Shown here: one piece after another, positions 1 through 8,266 of the stretch
Position numbering within the stretch: position 1 is the first letter of the stretch
Layout: every line of letters begins with the position of its first letter
Assembly: GCF_006788895.1 (NCBI RefSeq)
Contig: NZ_VFRA01000001.1
Coordinates: 1,240,001-1,304,000, forward strand
DNA: 64,000 bases
From: Rhodoglobus vestalii
Lineage (GTDB): Bacteria > Actinomycetota > Actinomycetes > Actinomycetales > Microbacteriaceae
Reading direction: 5' to 3'
Notes under the pieces: generated by a model
Database searches by the model: none
Told to the model about the DNA's origin: nothing
What the model saw: the letters and a program-made list of their open reading frames with translations, nothing else
Program-made: the position numbers and the translations under genes

Positions 1-137
1 GGGTCCCCTAGTGGGACCCGACGAGACGCCTCGCAACCTATGGGTTGCAAGACGCCATTGTGCCAAACAGCGATCTAGAGAGAAGGCTGCCCCGCCCGCC
101 CAGCACCATTTGTGGATCCGCTACCGGACGTGAACCT

Positions 138-157
138 ACGCCTTCTTCAGAAGGCGT
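138..157 (-). terminator. hairpin after the restriction-modification gene
   Basis: An 8-bp perfect stem (ACGCCTTC / GAAGGCGT) with a TTCA loop lies about 30 bp beyond the stop of the minus-strand methyltransferase gene. There is no clear T-run, so it may be a weak or factor-assisted terminator. Two more hairpins lie at 1-19 (GGGTCCC / GGGACCC) and 33-48 (GCAACC / GGTTGC). Confidence 0.4.
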
Positions 158-187
158 CAGCGGTTCTGTACGCGTTTACAGGGAAGG

Positions 188-2935
188 TTACGCCTCCAGA
201 ACCTCGTGCATGTCGAGCAGCATCTTGACTCGATCGTCCCACCCGTTAAAAGGCTCGTCGCGATACAGATGGTCCACGTAAGCGTCGATCGCCGAATGTG
301 CCTTGCGCAGTTCGGGCGGCATGAGCACGTCATCGTAAAGCGTGGCTAGGGAGTCGTTACGGTAGAGCTCACGAGCATCCAACACAGCTTGGCCAAGCCT
401 TTCGAGGTCGGCAGTCTGATCCGGCGTTGTCTTCGGAAAAACGAAGTTGTTGTAGACCACGTCTTTTGAATAGCGGTACCGCCCCTCAAGCCGCCCACCG
501 ACAAGGCGCATCCAGTCCATATGCATCTCACTGGTCAAAATAGCGAAAAGAGAAAGGCTCGCATCCTGGACAGCCACACAAGCATCAGTGCAGACGTTGC
601 CCTCCTCAAGAAAGCCCATGGGAATGTAGCGACGGGACTCGCTCGAGTGACGTGGGATCAACAGGAACCTGTGATCGGGTGATTGAGTGACCTGCGCGAA
701 AAGATGCGGGATGGAGGCGAGTGCGGGACGTGATGACTTCGCCCGAATAATCTGTGTCTCTGCTACGCGTTCGTAGACCAAGGGGAGCGCCTTCAGCTCG
801 GTAGGGCTGATGCCAACGAGCCACAGGCAGTACCTGGGTTGGCGTTGGATTAGCGCGTTCGCATCCCAACAGGGTTTCATCCACTTCTCCGCGGCAGGCT
901 CTTTCTCTAAAAACTCGTCGCGCTGTGCCGCTGTGAAAAGTAGTCGTCCGCCGTCGGCCGCCATGTTCCCAAACGACATGCTTAGCTGACCGGATATTTG
1001 CGTCTGGCGGTTTGAAACGACGTACTCATCACCTTCAACCAAGTATGGGTTGATGGAGTCAACAAGTTGCAAAACCGGCTCGCCCTTGACGTCTGGGTAG
1101 TCGAAGATTTGCTTCTGTGGGCGTGACTTGCGCGCGAAGCCGATGATCACGCAGTAGACATGAGCCTGCCCTGACGCCCCGTTTGACCATCTGAACGTGC
1201 GGTGTGCGAAATTGATGTGCACGCCGGTACTGAAGAGTTTTGGCCAGAAGATTGATGGCTGCTCGCCCTGGCTTATCGAATTTGTGGAGACAAACGCGAC
1301 CTCGATAGCCGGGTTCTTCTCGAGAAATCTGTCCGCTAAGAGATACCAGGCGGTGACGTAGTCGAGGAAGCCGGCCTGTTTGAGACCCTTCGCTATAGTG
1401 CGGACCTCGGCCTTTTGGCTCTTTTCCATAGTCCTAGAGCCATTGAAAGGTGGGTTGCCCATGATGTAGTCAATCTGGGCTGGATCGAACATATCGACCC
1501 ACGACTGGGTGAGGGCGTTTGACCAGTGGATGTCGCCACCGTCAGAGAGGGGGAGCCGCGTGTAGTGCATTCCCAGCTGGGCGCTTGCTTCACGATTCAT
1601 TTGGTGGTCGGTCAGCCACAGTGCCGTGCGGGCGATGAGAGCAGGGAACTCTTCAATTTCCATCCCGTGGAACTGTTCGACACGGACTCTCAATAATTCA
1701 CGAACGTCGACCAGCGTGGTGCCCTCCGACATTGCTGCCACCACACGGTGCTCCAGTCGCCGCAGCTCACGGTAGGCGATGACGAGGAAGTTTCCGCAGC
1801 CACAAGCCGGGTCAAGGAAGTTCAAAGTTGCGATCTTCTCGTGGAATTCCTTTAGTCGCGCAAGTCGGCGGTCGCGTACGCGGGCGTCTTCGGGCTTCTC
1901 CTGCATTGTTCTGACGCGGCGGCGCGCCAATGGTTCGAATTCCGCGTACAGGTCATCGAGGAAGAGAGGCTTGATGACCCGCAGAATGTTTTCCTCGCTC
2001 GTATAGTGAGCGCCGACGTCGTGGCGTTTCTTGTCATCCATGACGCCTTGGAACATTGCTCCAAATATCGCCGGCGACACCTTGGACCAGTCGGGCTTGC
2101 TGGCTTGGAGAAGAGTAAGCCGCAAGGTGGCATCAAAGTCGGCGGCAACGGTTGTTTCGGCAAACAGGCCCCCATTGATGTAGGGGAAAGCGGCGATGTC
2201 TTCGTCCAGCATCGAGGAACGCTCGTGCAGCGGGGTGTTTAGTACCTCAAACAGCTTGTTGAGACGTGGGCCTAGATCGGTACCGTCGTCGTGCGTCCGG
2301 TTGCGGACAAAATTCTTGAACTGGTTGGCCTCGAAGATGTTTGAGTCTTCTGCGAAGAGGCAGAAAACCAGGCGAACCAGCAATATTTCGAGTTTGTGAC
2401 CAACGTAACCTGCGTTGGCCAAGACGTTGTGCAGGGCTGCCATGCGTTCGGCCGCCTCGCGGTTGACCGGGTTCTGCTCCTCGTACTTTTGGGGGGCCTC
2501 GTCAATCAGGATGCCGAAGTGTCGAACGTGCTTGTGGAGGTCGGCAAGAGCGAAACTCGTCACCTCACGGGTTGAAAGATCCAGGATCTGGAAGGTCTGA
2601 AAGTCGCAGGCGACGATGGCTTCGGGTAGGTCATAATCGACAAGACCATCGAGGTACCCGAGCGCCTGCCCTTGGGCGCTTCCAAGGTCGCGCCCGGCGC
2701 TCTTCTGTTCGATCAGCAGTTTGCCCGGAAGGAACATGTCGATGAAGCCGTACTTCTTGCCGGCGAGTTTCACCGCATATTCAAAGTAGCCTCCCGCCCG
2801 CTTCCGGTTAACTCCGAAAACCTCTAGAAGTTCAGTCCAGAATGTTTGGGACTCGCCTTTCTCGTAGCTGGCATCAGCCCAATCAATAGCAAATTTTTCC
2901 GCCCGAGCGGTTATCTCGTTCCATGAGTTACGCAC
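188..2935 (-). CDS. MmeI-like type IIG/IIL restriction-modification enzyme
   Basis: A single 915-aa chain likely combines DNA cleavage and adenine methylation. Near the N-terminus, D66, E76 and K78 form a D-x9-ExK arrangement that matches the PD-(D/E)xK nuclease motif of MmeI-family enzymes. A helical linker is followed by the S-adenosylmethionine-binding motif LDPACGCGNF around residues 372-382 and the amino-methylase motif NPPF around 493. The C-terminal third should hold the target-recognition domain. Length agrees with MmeI (about 900 aa). The start is GTG, without a clear ribosome site. No separate specificity or endonuclease gene is nearby, consistent with a stand-alone enzyme. Its place in an integrated element suggests a defence or element-retention role. 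The recognition sequence cannot be read from the protein. Confidence 0.85.
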   Translation of the reverse strand: MRNSWNEITARAEKFAIDWADASYEKGESQTFWTELLEVFGVNRKRAGGYFEYAVKLAGKKYGFIDMFLPGKLLIEQKSAGRDLGSAQGQALGYLDGLVDYDLPEAIVACDFQTFQILDLSTREVTSFALADLHKHVRHFGILIDEAPQKYEEQNPVNREAAERMAALHNVLANAGYVGHKLEILLVRLVFCLFAEDSNIFEANQFKNFVRNRTHDDGTDLGPRLNKLFEVLNTPLHERSSMLDEDIAAFPYINGGLFAETTVAADFDATLRLTLLQASKPDWSKVSPAIFGAMFQGVMDDKKRHDVGAHYTSEENILRVIKPLFLDDLYAEFEPLARRRVRTMQEKPEDARVRDRRLARLKEFHEKIATLNFLDPACGCGNFLVIAYRELRRLEHRVVAAMSEGTTLVDVRELLRVRVEQFHGMEIEEFPALIARTALWLTDHQMNREASAQLGMHYTRLPLSDGGDIHWSNALTQSWVDMFDPAQIDYIMGNPPFNGSRTMEKSQKAEVRTIAKGLKQAGFLDYVTAWYLLADRFLEKNPAIEVAFVSTNSISQGEQPSIFWPKLFSTGVHINFAHRTFRWSNGASGQAHVYCVIIGFARKSRPQKQIFDYPDVKGEPVLQLVDSINPYLVEGDEYVVSNRQTQISGQLSMSFGNMAADGGRLLFTAAQRDEFLEKEPAAEKWMKPCWDANALIQRQPRYCLWLVGISPTELKALPLVYERVAETQIIRAKSSRPALASIPHLFAQVTQSPDHRFLLIPRHSSESRRYIPMGFLEEGNVCTDACVAVQDASLSLFAILTSEMHMDWMRLVGGRLEGRYRYSKDVVYNNFVFPKTTPDQTADLERLGQAVLDARELYRNDSLATLYDDVLMPPELRKAHSAIDAYVDHLYRDEPFNGWDDRVKMLLDMHEVLEA

Positions 2936-3035
2936 GCAGCGAGTCTAGGGAACCTTAAGCTCGCCCGAGAGAAGAACTTGCTATTTGTGGCCGAATGGGC
3001 GCTCAACCCGGACGTGGCAATGGGCGGGAGTATCC

Positions 3036-3057
3036 TCGAGAAATCCGGAACCATCAC
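3036..3057 (+). repeat. 22-bp direct repeat, copy 1
   Basis: These 22 bases are identical to 5367-5388. The second copy lies inside the gene at 5000-5434 and encodes EKSGTITC. Here the same frame also gives EKSGTITC, but a stop codon follows at once. Upstream similarity fades quickly, so this is either a decayed fragment of that gene or a recombination scar. Confidence 0.7.
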
Positions 3058-3197
3058 GTGCTAATCCTTCAACCGAATGGTGTGGGATGTTGACAAAGCT
3101 GGTTCGCTTCCGTGAGAAATGAGTAGAAGTCAGCGGTCGCATCGGCGTTATACGAAACAAAATCCTCGAGGCCGTAGGCCTCCATCCCGAAGTAGTC

Positions 3198-3650
3198 CTA
3201 GCCTAGTCCTGCAGCCTGTTCGATCGGATCTGGGTAACCGCTGCTAAGAGTACCGACGGCTTGAGCTTCGGCTACGTCGATGGGATACACCACACCGTCG
3301 AGCACCAACCAGCCCGTCCTGCGTGCGGTATCGCGAGCAAACGCCCCATCTCCCCCATAGACCAAAGAGACAATGACCCCAGCGCCTTTTGGATTTTTCG
3401 ACGCGGCGAGGTCGTCCCGTTGCATCAGTTCGAAAATTCTATTCGTTCTGCTTTCACCCTCGCCGTAAACCGGCACTTCCGATTGATCTTTGCTGGCAAA
3501 CATCATCATGTCTTCAGCGGCGACCATTTCAGGAGAATCGACACAAGGCGTAGCAGTCTCAGCCCTCGGTCGCGCGGTGGGTGGGGTTGCGCAACCATTG
3601 AGAACCATCGCACATACAACCGAGGTAATGAAAGTGATTACACCCTTCAT
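3198..3650 (-). CDS. predicted lipoprotein of unknown function
   Basis: A 150-aa protein with a typical lipoprotein signal: Met-Lys, a hydrophobic stretch, then lipobox LNGC with the lipidated cysteine near residue 20. The mature part is polar, with no domain I recognise. It would be anchored on the outside of the cytoplasmic membrane. The gene stands alone, with 262 bp before the restriction gene and a hairpin at 3709-3730 separating it from the next small gene upstream. It belongs to the accessory cargo of the integrated element. The membership call rests on the signal and lipobox only. Confidence 0.6.
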   Translation of the reverse strand: MKGVITFITSVVCAMVLNGCATPPTARPRAETATPCVDSPEMVAAEDMMMFASKDQSEVPVYGEGESRTNRIFELMQRDDLAASKNPKGAGVIVSLVYGGDGAFARDTARRTGWLVLDGVVYPIDVAEAQAVGTLSSGYPDPIEQAAGLG

Positions 3651-3708
3651 TGCAAAAGTTTAGCAATTCTCCTGGGGAGCAAGAAGTGCTTGAAAAAATA
3701 TGAGCTGA

Positions 3709-3730
3709 GGGGGTGGCCAAAGCCACCCCC
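3709..3730 (-). terminator. intrinsic terminator of small gene 3743-3961
   Basis: A perfect 9-bp GC-rich stem (GGGGGTGGC / GCCACCCCC) with a CAAA loop lies 12 bp beyond the stop of the minus-strand gene. In that direction it is followed by a T-rich stretch (TATTTTTTC) about 10 bp on. Confidence 0.7.
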
Positions 3731-3742
3731 TAGATGTTCTTG

Positions 3743-3961
3743 CTACTCCGTCTTCCGACGCTGGAGCGTATCCAGGATCGTGATTGATACCTCACCCTCG
3801 ATCTTCAGCGTCGACAGAAGTTGGAAACCCATGTCTCCATACATCCCGAGCTCAAGCGCCCGTCCTGCGAGCTGCTCGGACTTTCTTCCCACGCTCACGC
3901 GGGTGGAAAGTGTGGTGCTGACAGTCACTAGAGCGAAAGTCTCTTCTTGTGAGTTAGCCAT
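3743..3961 (-). CDS. small hypothetical protein (72 aa)
   Basis: The start at 3961 is chosen because an AGAGAGG ribosome site sits about 6 bases before ATG. An upstream ATG at 4018 would add 19 residues but lacks such a site. The protein begins MANSQEETFALVTVST and ends in a charged tail, with no membrane segment and no domain I recognise. A strong hairpin terminator follows. A real but unassigned accessory gene is the likeliest reading. Confidence 0.5.
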   Translation of the reverse strand: MANSQEETFALVTVSTTLSTRVSVGRKSEQLAGRALELGMYGDMGFQLLSTLKIEGEVSITILDTLQRRKTE

Positions 3962-4200
3962 TGTGCCTCTCTCTATTGGGTTATCAGATTCGCGGTGCCG
4001 ATTTGGCACGCAGAGCAATAGAGAGTGGAGGAGGCGAAGTGCCCTCCGTGAGCGGTTGCTAAGCGGGGGAACGCAGTGGAGGAGTCTGCAAATAGCGAAC
4101 GCAGGGTCGCAGCCGAGGGAGCGAACTATGGTCGTAGAGACAAATTGGTGTCGCGAATCTACCCACCAGGTGAAGGGGCAATGGGGGTACCCTCATGTGC

Positions 4201-4884
4201 ATGTGCGGACGGTTTGCTCTAGATGACAAAGTCAATGCTCTGATCGAGGAATACGTCGCCGCCGGCGGCGACTACCGTCAATGGGCAGGGTCCTGGAACA
4301 TCAAACCCACCACTCAAATTCCGATCCTCTTCGAGGATGAGGAACACGGGCACCGCGCCGAGCTTGCCCGGTGGTCCTTGGTCGCTCCGTGGGCGAAAGA
4401 TCTCTCCCAGAAGTTCCCCACGTTCAACGCACGCTCTGAGAACATCACCGAGAAAGCCACATGGAAGAACCCAGTGAAGACGAAGCGGGCAATCGTGCCC
4501 GCGACCGGCTACTTCGAATGGGTCACCGAGGGCAAGACGAAGACACTGAACTACATCTACGACCCGGCCGGCGAGCTGCTCGGATTCGCGGGGCTTTACT
4601 CGTGGTGGAAAGACCCTTCGAAGGAAGAGGATGAGGCGTGGTTGCTTTCAACCACGATCCTCACAATGGCGACAGTTCCGGAGCTGGCGCATCTGCATGA
4701 TCGAAACCCGGTGACACTCCCCCGCGATTTCTGGGACGAATGGACGGCGCCCACGACAGTGGGCGATCAAACTTTGGTCGATGCCGCTGTCGCGGCGGCA
4801 ATTCCTATCGCAAGCGCGCTCACTTCCCATCAGGTCACGCCGCTGAGTGGAAACAGCCAGCGCCTCATTGAGCGAATGTCCTGA
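4201..4884 (+). CDS. SRAP/HMCES-family protein (YedK-like abasic-site crosslinker)
   Basis: A 227-aa protein of the SOS-response-associated peptidase family, which crosslinks to abasic sites in single-stranded DNA through its N-terminal cysteine. Start 4201 gives MCGRF, so cysteine is exposed after Met removal, as the family requires. An in-frame ATG 6 bases earlier would give MCMCGRF and has a better placed G-rich ribosome site, so the choice is mechanistic rather than certain. Other family residues are visible: N33, ARSE at 77-80, GYFEW with E106, and H166 in HDRNP (most members have HxRMP, so the Met-to-Asn change is slightly unusual). It may protect single-stranded DNA of the element during transfer or replication. 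Confidence 0.9.
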   Translation: MCGRFALDDKVNALIEEYVAAGGDYRQWAGSWNIKPTTQIPILFEDEEHGHRAELARWSLVAPWAKDLSQKFPTFNARSENITEKATWKNPVKTKRAIVPATGYFEWVTEGKTKTLNYIYDPAGELLGFAGLYSWWKDPSKEEDEAWLLSTTILTMATVPELAHLHDRNPVTLPRDFWDEWTAPTTVGDQTLVDAAVAAAIPIASALTSHQVTPLSGNSQRLIERMS

Positions 4885-4999
4885 CCCATCAGAACCTCAT
4901 GATTCTGCTGCCCGTCGCTAATAGCCGATAAAGCCCGCAGGTTATCCCCAAACTGGATGATTCAATCAGCACAGCCCGGGCACTAATTAGGCTGCATAG

Positions 5000-5434
5000 A
5001 TGGGAACGGTCATCGGACTAAACGGCAAGCCTGTTCACCCGTTGATGCCCACCATCCGGGCAGCATTGCTGGCCGATGGCTCTGCCTCGCAGCGGCTCGA
5101 AGGATTGACTGTCTCAGTCGATGAGTGGCGGCGGGTAGTGCGCGTCGTGGCCCGCGAGCTTGATCGACCTGTGCGGACTTTCGTTTCAGCAGGTGCGGTC
5201 CATGCCGTTCTTCGTGATTGGCCGGCCGATGGTCATGAGATGGAACTTCACGATCAGGCGATGAAAGAGGCTGTCGAGGCCAGTGCGCTGATAATCGAGA
5301 TGACCTCCCCCATCGCAAGATGCCCATCGTGCGGGCGCGAACGTGTGTGGCGACCAGGCGATCGCTTCGAGAAATCCGGAACCATCACTTGCCCGCACTG
5401 CGGGCTAGTTGAACTGCAGCCTGGTCCTCGCTAA
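5000..5434 (+). CDS. hypothetical protein with C-terminal zinc ribbon
   Basis: A 144-aa protein I do not recognise. The N-terminal two-thirds look soluble and helical. The last 40 residues contain CPSC and CPHC pairs, a four-cysteine zinc ribbon suited to binding nucleic acid or protein. There is no ribosome site before the ATG. A possible -10 box (TAGGCT) lies 7 to 12 bases upstream, so the message could be leaderless. Part of the zinc-ribbon coding sequence (5367-5388) is duplicated exactly at 3036-3057. Confidence 0.6.
   Translation: MGTVIGLNGKPVHPLMPTIRAALLADGSASQRLEGLTVSVDEWRRVVRVVARELDRPVRTFVSAGAVHAVLRDWPADGHEMELHDQAMKEAVEASALIIEMTSPIARCPSCGRERVWRPGDRFEKSGTITCPHCGLVELQPGPR
5367..5388 (+). 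repeat. 22-bp direct repeat, copy 2
   Basis: Identical to 3036-3057. The two copies are in direct orientation and bracket the lipoprotein gene, the 72-aa gene, the SRAP gene and most of the zinc-ribbon gene (2.3 kb). Confidence 0.7.
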
Positions 5435-5493
5435 AAACGAGGAGCATCGACTACATGACTGCCCGCCAGTTCAGTGCCGAACTCTGCGTGCGA

Positions 5494-5817
5494 TTAGATA
5501 CCCATGCCGTCGTGTGTGGTTTTGAAAATGTGCTGCTCCATTCCGCGCACTCGGGAGCGGGCACGGGCGGCGTGAAGGTCAGTAACGGTCTTAGGTCCTC
5601 GCGCACGAAGCTGATCTTCGATCGCCGCCGGCAGCTGCACACGCTGCTCCAGCTTCTTCTTCAACTCGTCAACGCTGCGGATCTCGCCGTAGCCATCGCC
5701 TATGACAGTAGTGGCATCGTTCGTTGAGTCAATCTGAGCAAAGTAGCTGGCAACCGAAGGATCGAAACCCACGGCCCAGGATTGCCCTTGTTCATCTGCA
5801 AATACGTACCGAGACAT
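5494..5817 (-). CDS. hypothetical protein (107 aa)
   Basis: The start at 5817 is preceded by GGAGAGAG about 2 to 9 bases upstream. An upstream in-frame start would add 15 residues and lacks a site. The product begins MSRYVFADEQGQSWAVGFDP, contains a charged central helix (DELKKKLEQ) and has no signal or membrane segment. It does not match a family I can name. It is convergent with the zinc-ribbon gene, 59 bp away, and divergent from the gene at 5927. Confidence 0.5.
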   Translation of the reverse strand: MSRYVFADEQGQSWAVGFDPSVASYFAQIDSTNDATTVIGDGYGEIRSVDELKKKLEQRVQLPAAIEDQLRARGPKTVTDLHAARARSRVRGMEQHIFKTTHDGMGI

Positions 5818-5926
5818 GGCTCTCTCCACTTCGTTGTCATCTAAGCGCGCGACACCGCGCATACGTGTGGGGGCCTTAATCGGAAGCTGTGGATAGTTAG
5901 TCGGCGGCCGCGCCTATGGTGATGTC

Positions 5927-6235
5927 GTGGGCAGCAGCAGGCGCTACGCGCGCCAGATCGATGAGCGAATGGACGCGAGCATCATGGCGCGAATAATGGC
6001 ATCGAGCGTCCCGGACTCATTGAACGACGAAGAGCTGGAATTGAGTCGTTTCGACCTGACTCGCACACGAAACCCACGCCCCGTCTGGGCATGGGTCCGA
6101 TACTCCGACGGAGCCCTCCGGGTGGAAGCGGACGCAGTGGCATGGACAGAGCGAGCGGTGGCCATTCAATGGAACTCCATCAGCGGAGAACCACACCGCG
6201 CCTGGGTATGGGGCTCCGCAGTGGAATCGCGTTAA
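5927..6235 (+). CDS. conserved small hypothetical protein (102 aa)
   Basis: A GTG-started 102-aa protein. The N-terminal half (RRYARQIDERMDASIMARI, then a DEELELSRFDLTR segment) resembles small proteins I associate with Microbacteriaceae accessory regions. The C-terminal half is tryptophan-rich (VWAWVRYSDG, AVAIQW, RAWVWGSAV) and suggests a small beta-barrel. No catalytic motif is visible. A hairpin at 6251-6276 follows the stop. I cannot assign a function. Confidence 0.6.
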   Translation: MGSSRRYARQIDERMDASIMARIMASSVPDSLNDEELELSRFDLTRTRNPRPVWAWVRYSDGALRVEADAVAWTERAVAIQWNSISGEPHRAWVWGSAVESR

Positions 6236-6250
6236 CGCCTTCTCAGCGTA

Positions 6251-6276
6251 AAGTGCCGGCTGCTACGCGGGCACTT
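6251..6276 (+). terminator. hairpin after gene 5927-6235
   Basis: A 7-bp stem (AAGTGCC / GGCACTT) with a 12-base loop begins 16 bp after the stop. No T-run follows, so it is a weak candidate. Confidence 0.3.
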
Positions 6277-6782
6277 GCTGCCTACTGGCAGCTGTCGCAC
6301 TGCGAACCTTCGATCGGATCGACGGGTGCGAAGTATTCGTCGACGTCAGGTTCTGGCTTCTTATTTATGGCGATCTCTTTGGGTTTGTCGCCTGTTGGCT
6401 GAAGACGCCCAACAGTTCGAATCCGCTGACAGTGCAACGCACCGTGGCCAAAGTTTGCGCAGCAAAGTTTTCCGCGAAAGGAGCTGTGGTGCGGGCGTCC
6501 GAGCTGCGTCTCTTCGTGACCAATGGCTACTACCCAAGATCAAGCACAAGAAGGTCTAACGACGCTCGCTGATAACGAGCAATTGGTGAGCCGAAGGCTC
6601 CTGTCTGAAAGCAACTTCGTTGTCTGTTTTCGCTAGGTGAGTGTAAGCACGATTCCTCTCTTCGCAAGTGCTTTCGCGGCATATCCTCGCGGAACTCCGG
6701 TATTCCACGGTCACTGGCGAATTCACACCGTCGCGCCCTTTCGCACTTTGTGTCGAAAAAGACATGGGAAGGGATAAAGAAA
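6277..6782. other. intergenic region without a supported gene
   Basis: About 500 bp with only short unsupported reading frames on both strands; none has a convincing ribosome site or recognisable product. The right end should hold the promoter of the 27-aa ORF / HTH / dprA-like operon. GGAAGGG just before 6783 is its ribosome site. Confidence 0.5.
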
Positions 6783-6866
6783 ATGCAAAGAGAAACAGAG
6801 AACGTAGGCGAGTACCAAGTGCCCGTCGACCCGATGGATGACTTGAACTGTGAGGCCTGCGAGTAA
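6783..6866 (+). CDS. 27-aa leader-type small protein
   Basis: A short frame, ATG to TAA, preceded by GGAAGGG about 9 bases upstream. The product is acidic and ends with a cysteine pair (NCEACE). Its stop overlaps the next start as TAATG, so translation of the HTH gene is probably coupled to it. The good ribosome site and exact overlap argue that it is real. It may act as a leader peptide, or as a small metal-binding protein through CxxC. I do not recognise a named family. Confidence 0.5.
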   Translation: MQRETENVGEYQVPVDPMDDLNCEACE

Positions 6867-7105
6867 TGGCTACCGCTATACGAGAAAAACTGGATGAGCT
6901 CTACTTCTTCACGCCGGCTGAAACAGCCGAGCTCCTTGAACTGACAGTCGAGGATTTGCTGAAGATGCGGGCTGCGGGCACGGGCCCTCGGTTCGTCGCT
7001 CTCACCACTCGAACCGTGCGCTACTTCACCTCATCCTGTCGAGCTAGATCTCTTTTGCCCGAAGGCAAGAAAAGGGATAAATCTGAGGAGGGTGGCTCAC
7101 TATGA
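6866..7105 (+). CDS. small helix-turn-helix (excisionase/AlpA-like) protein
   Basis: A 79-aa protein. Residues 14-55 (FFTPAETAELLELTVEDLLKMRAAGTGPRFVAL) fit a MerR/AlpA-type winged HTH as found in excisionases and small plasmid regulators. It overlaps the 27-aa ORF by TAATG and the dprA-like gene by ATGA, so the three form one coupled operon. After RTVRYFTSS the sequence turns into a basic, low-similarity tail where I would expect a conserved end helix with tryptophan. The C-terminus may therefore have drifted through a frameshift. Confidence 0.65.
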   Translation: MATAIREKLDELYFFTPAETAELLELTVEDLLKMRAAGTGPRFVALTTRTVRYFTSSCRARSLLPEGKKRDKSEEGGSL

Positions 7106-7992
7106 GTGTCAACTCGCTGTCACCTTCCATGGGGACCACGTCGTGTGTGCTCGATGACGACACCATCGCTCGGATTGCCCTGGCCTGTGCAGGGGTCAGC
7201 GGGGATCCTACTGTGGCTATCGGAATCAACATCCTCGGGGGTCCCGTTGCGTTCGTTGCGGCGGTTCACGATGGACGAGATCGCCCCGTTGCCTTGTCGC
7301 ATCTCGTGCGTCAGCGGATTCGCGCACTTGCATCAGCAAAGCGTGTGGCGGATGTGCTGCGCTCGATGAGCCGCAACGGAGGGCACGTGTTAACACCGAG
7401 AGATGTTCAGTGGCCGAGCCAGTTGAGCGCACTCCGGCGCAGTGCGCCTCTAGTGCTCTTTGCCCAGGGCGACATGGCGGTCCTTGAACTCCCGGCAGTT
7501 GCGATCACGGGAACCGCTGACCCAACTGCCGGAGCAATCCACATGACAATCGAGTTGGCCACCGGTCTTGCCGACCGGCGATGGGTTATTGCTTCAGGAA
7601 TGACCCAGGGTGTCGACCAGCTGTCATTAAGTGCCGCCGCCGCAATGCGAGGAAGAACGATCACCGTCGCTGCGGAGGGGCTCCTCGGCACTGAGGTTGT
7701 GGATGGTTCGGTGCGAATCAGTGAATCGCCACCTACGAACGCGGTCACGGTTCGAGGGCAGCACCGAGCCAAGCAACTGCTGGCCGCAATAGCGACCAAA
7801 ACAATAGTCGTAGAAGCCGGCAAATCCTCCGGCGCGCTTCGCACTGCAGAGGCAGCTATTTCGATGAACCGTCCCGTTGGTACCGTGGCGCAAACAAGTA
7901 TGAGCAAAACTGCGGCGGGAAGCATCGACCTGCATCTGCGTCACAGCATGGTGCGAATCGCTTCCGTCAAGGATGCCGACAGGCTCCGGTGA
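7102..7992 (+). CDS. DprA/Smf-like DNA-processing protein
   Basis: A 296-aa protein with the Rossmann-type DprA fold. Visible landmarks are PLVLFAQGDMAVL before the core, AVAITGTADPTAG in place of the usual GSR motif, SGMTQGVDQLS for the SGxAxGID loop, and a late EAGKSSGALRTAEAA segment equal to the family's SG-TA block. DprA loads RecA on incoming single-stranded DNA. Element-borne copies are often shorter and divergent, as here. It is translated in one operon with the upstream HTH protein. A role in establishment of the element after uptake is an inference; the protein could also be a related nucleotide-binding protein. Confidence 0.75.
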   Translation: MSVNSLSPSMGTTSCVLDDDTIARIALACAGVSGDPTVAIGINILGGPVAFVAAVHDGRDRPVALSHLVRQRIRALASAKRVADVLRSMSRNGGHVLTPRDVQWPSQLSALRRSAPLVLFAQGDMAVLELPAVAITGTADPTAGAIHMTIELATGLADRRWVIASGMTQGVDQLSLSAAAAMRGRTITVAAEGLLGTEVVDGSVRISESPPTNAVTVRGQHRAKQLLAAIATKTIVVEAGKSSGALRTAEAAISMNRPVGTVAQTSMSKTAAGSIDLHLRHSMVRIASVKDADRLR

Positions 7993-8195
7993 TTAAGTCT
8001 TCGCACCTACTCACCTGCATCAGGTTTTTCGGTGACGGCGCGTTGAGGGGAGGGCGCTGACGCGGGCTGATTGAACTACGTCCCGGGGCGCAGTGAAAAT
8101 CAGCACGGTGTCACTGGTGAGTGCGCGATGAGTGGTCTCAGCGATGGAGAACCTCACCAGGCCTTGAGTATCGAGTACTGGTCAGATACTGGCGC

Positions 8196-8224
8196 GGCGG
8201 GCAGTCCCCTGAAGGCTGCCCGCC
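8196..8224. terminator. hairpin between dprA-like and parB genes
   Basis: A perfect 9-bp stem (GGCGGGCAG / CTGCCCGCC) with an 11-base loop lies 42 bp beyond the minus-strand parB-like stop and 203 bp beyond the plus-strand dprA-like stop. It could serve both convergent operons. There is no T-run on either side. Confidence 0.5.
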
Positions 8225-8266
8225 GGTCACCAAGGATGGATACGTCGTCCCAGTTATTTACGCAGG

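Noticed and set aside
3261..4226. Long plus-strand open frame (321 codons) across the lipoprotein and small genes
   Set aside because: It is antisense to two better-supported genes, has no ribosome site, and its product is unlike a folded protein (many Arg, Ser and Cys).
6556..6765. 69-codon minus-strand frame in the 6.2-6.8 kb gap
   Set aside because: No ribosome site or recognisable domain, and composition is like random sequence.
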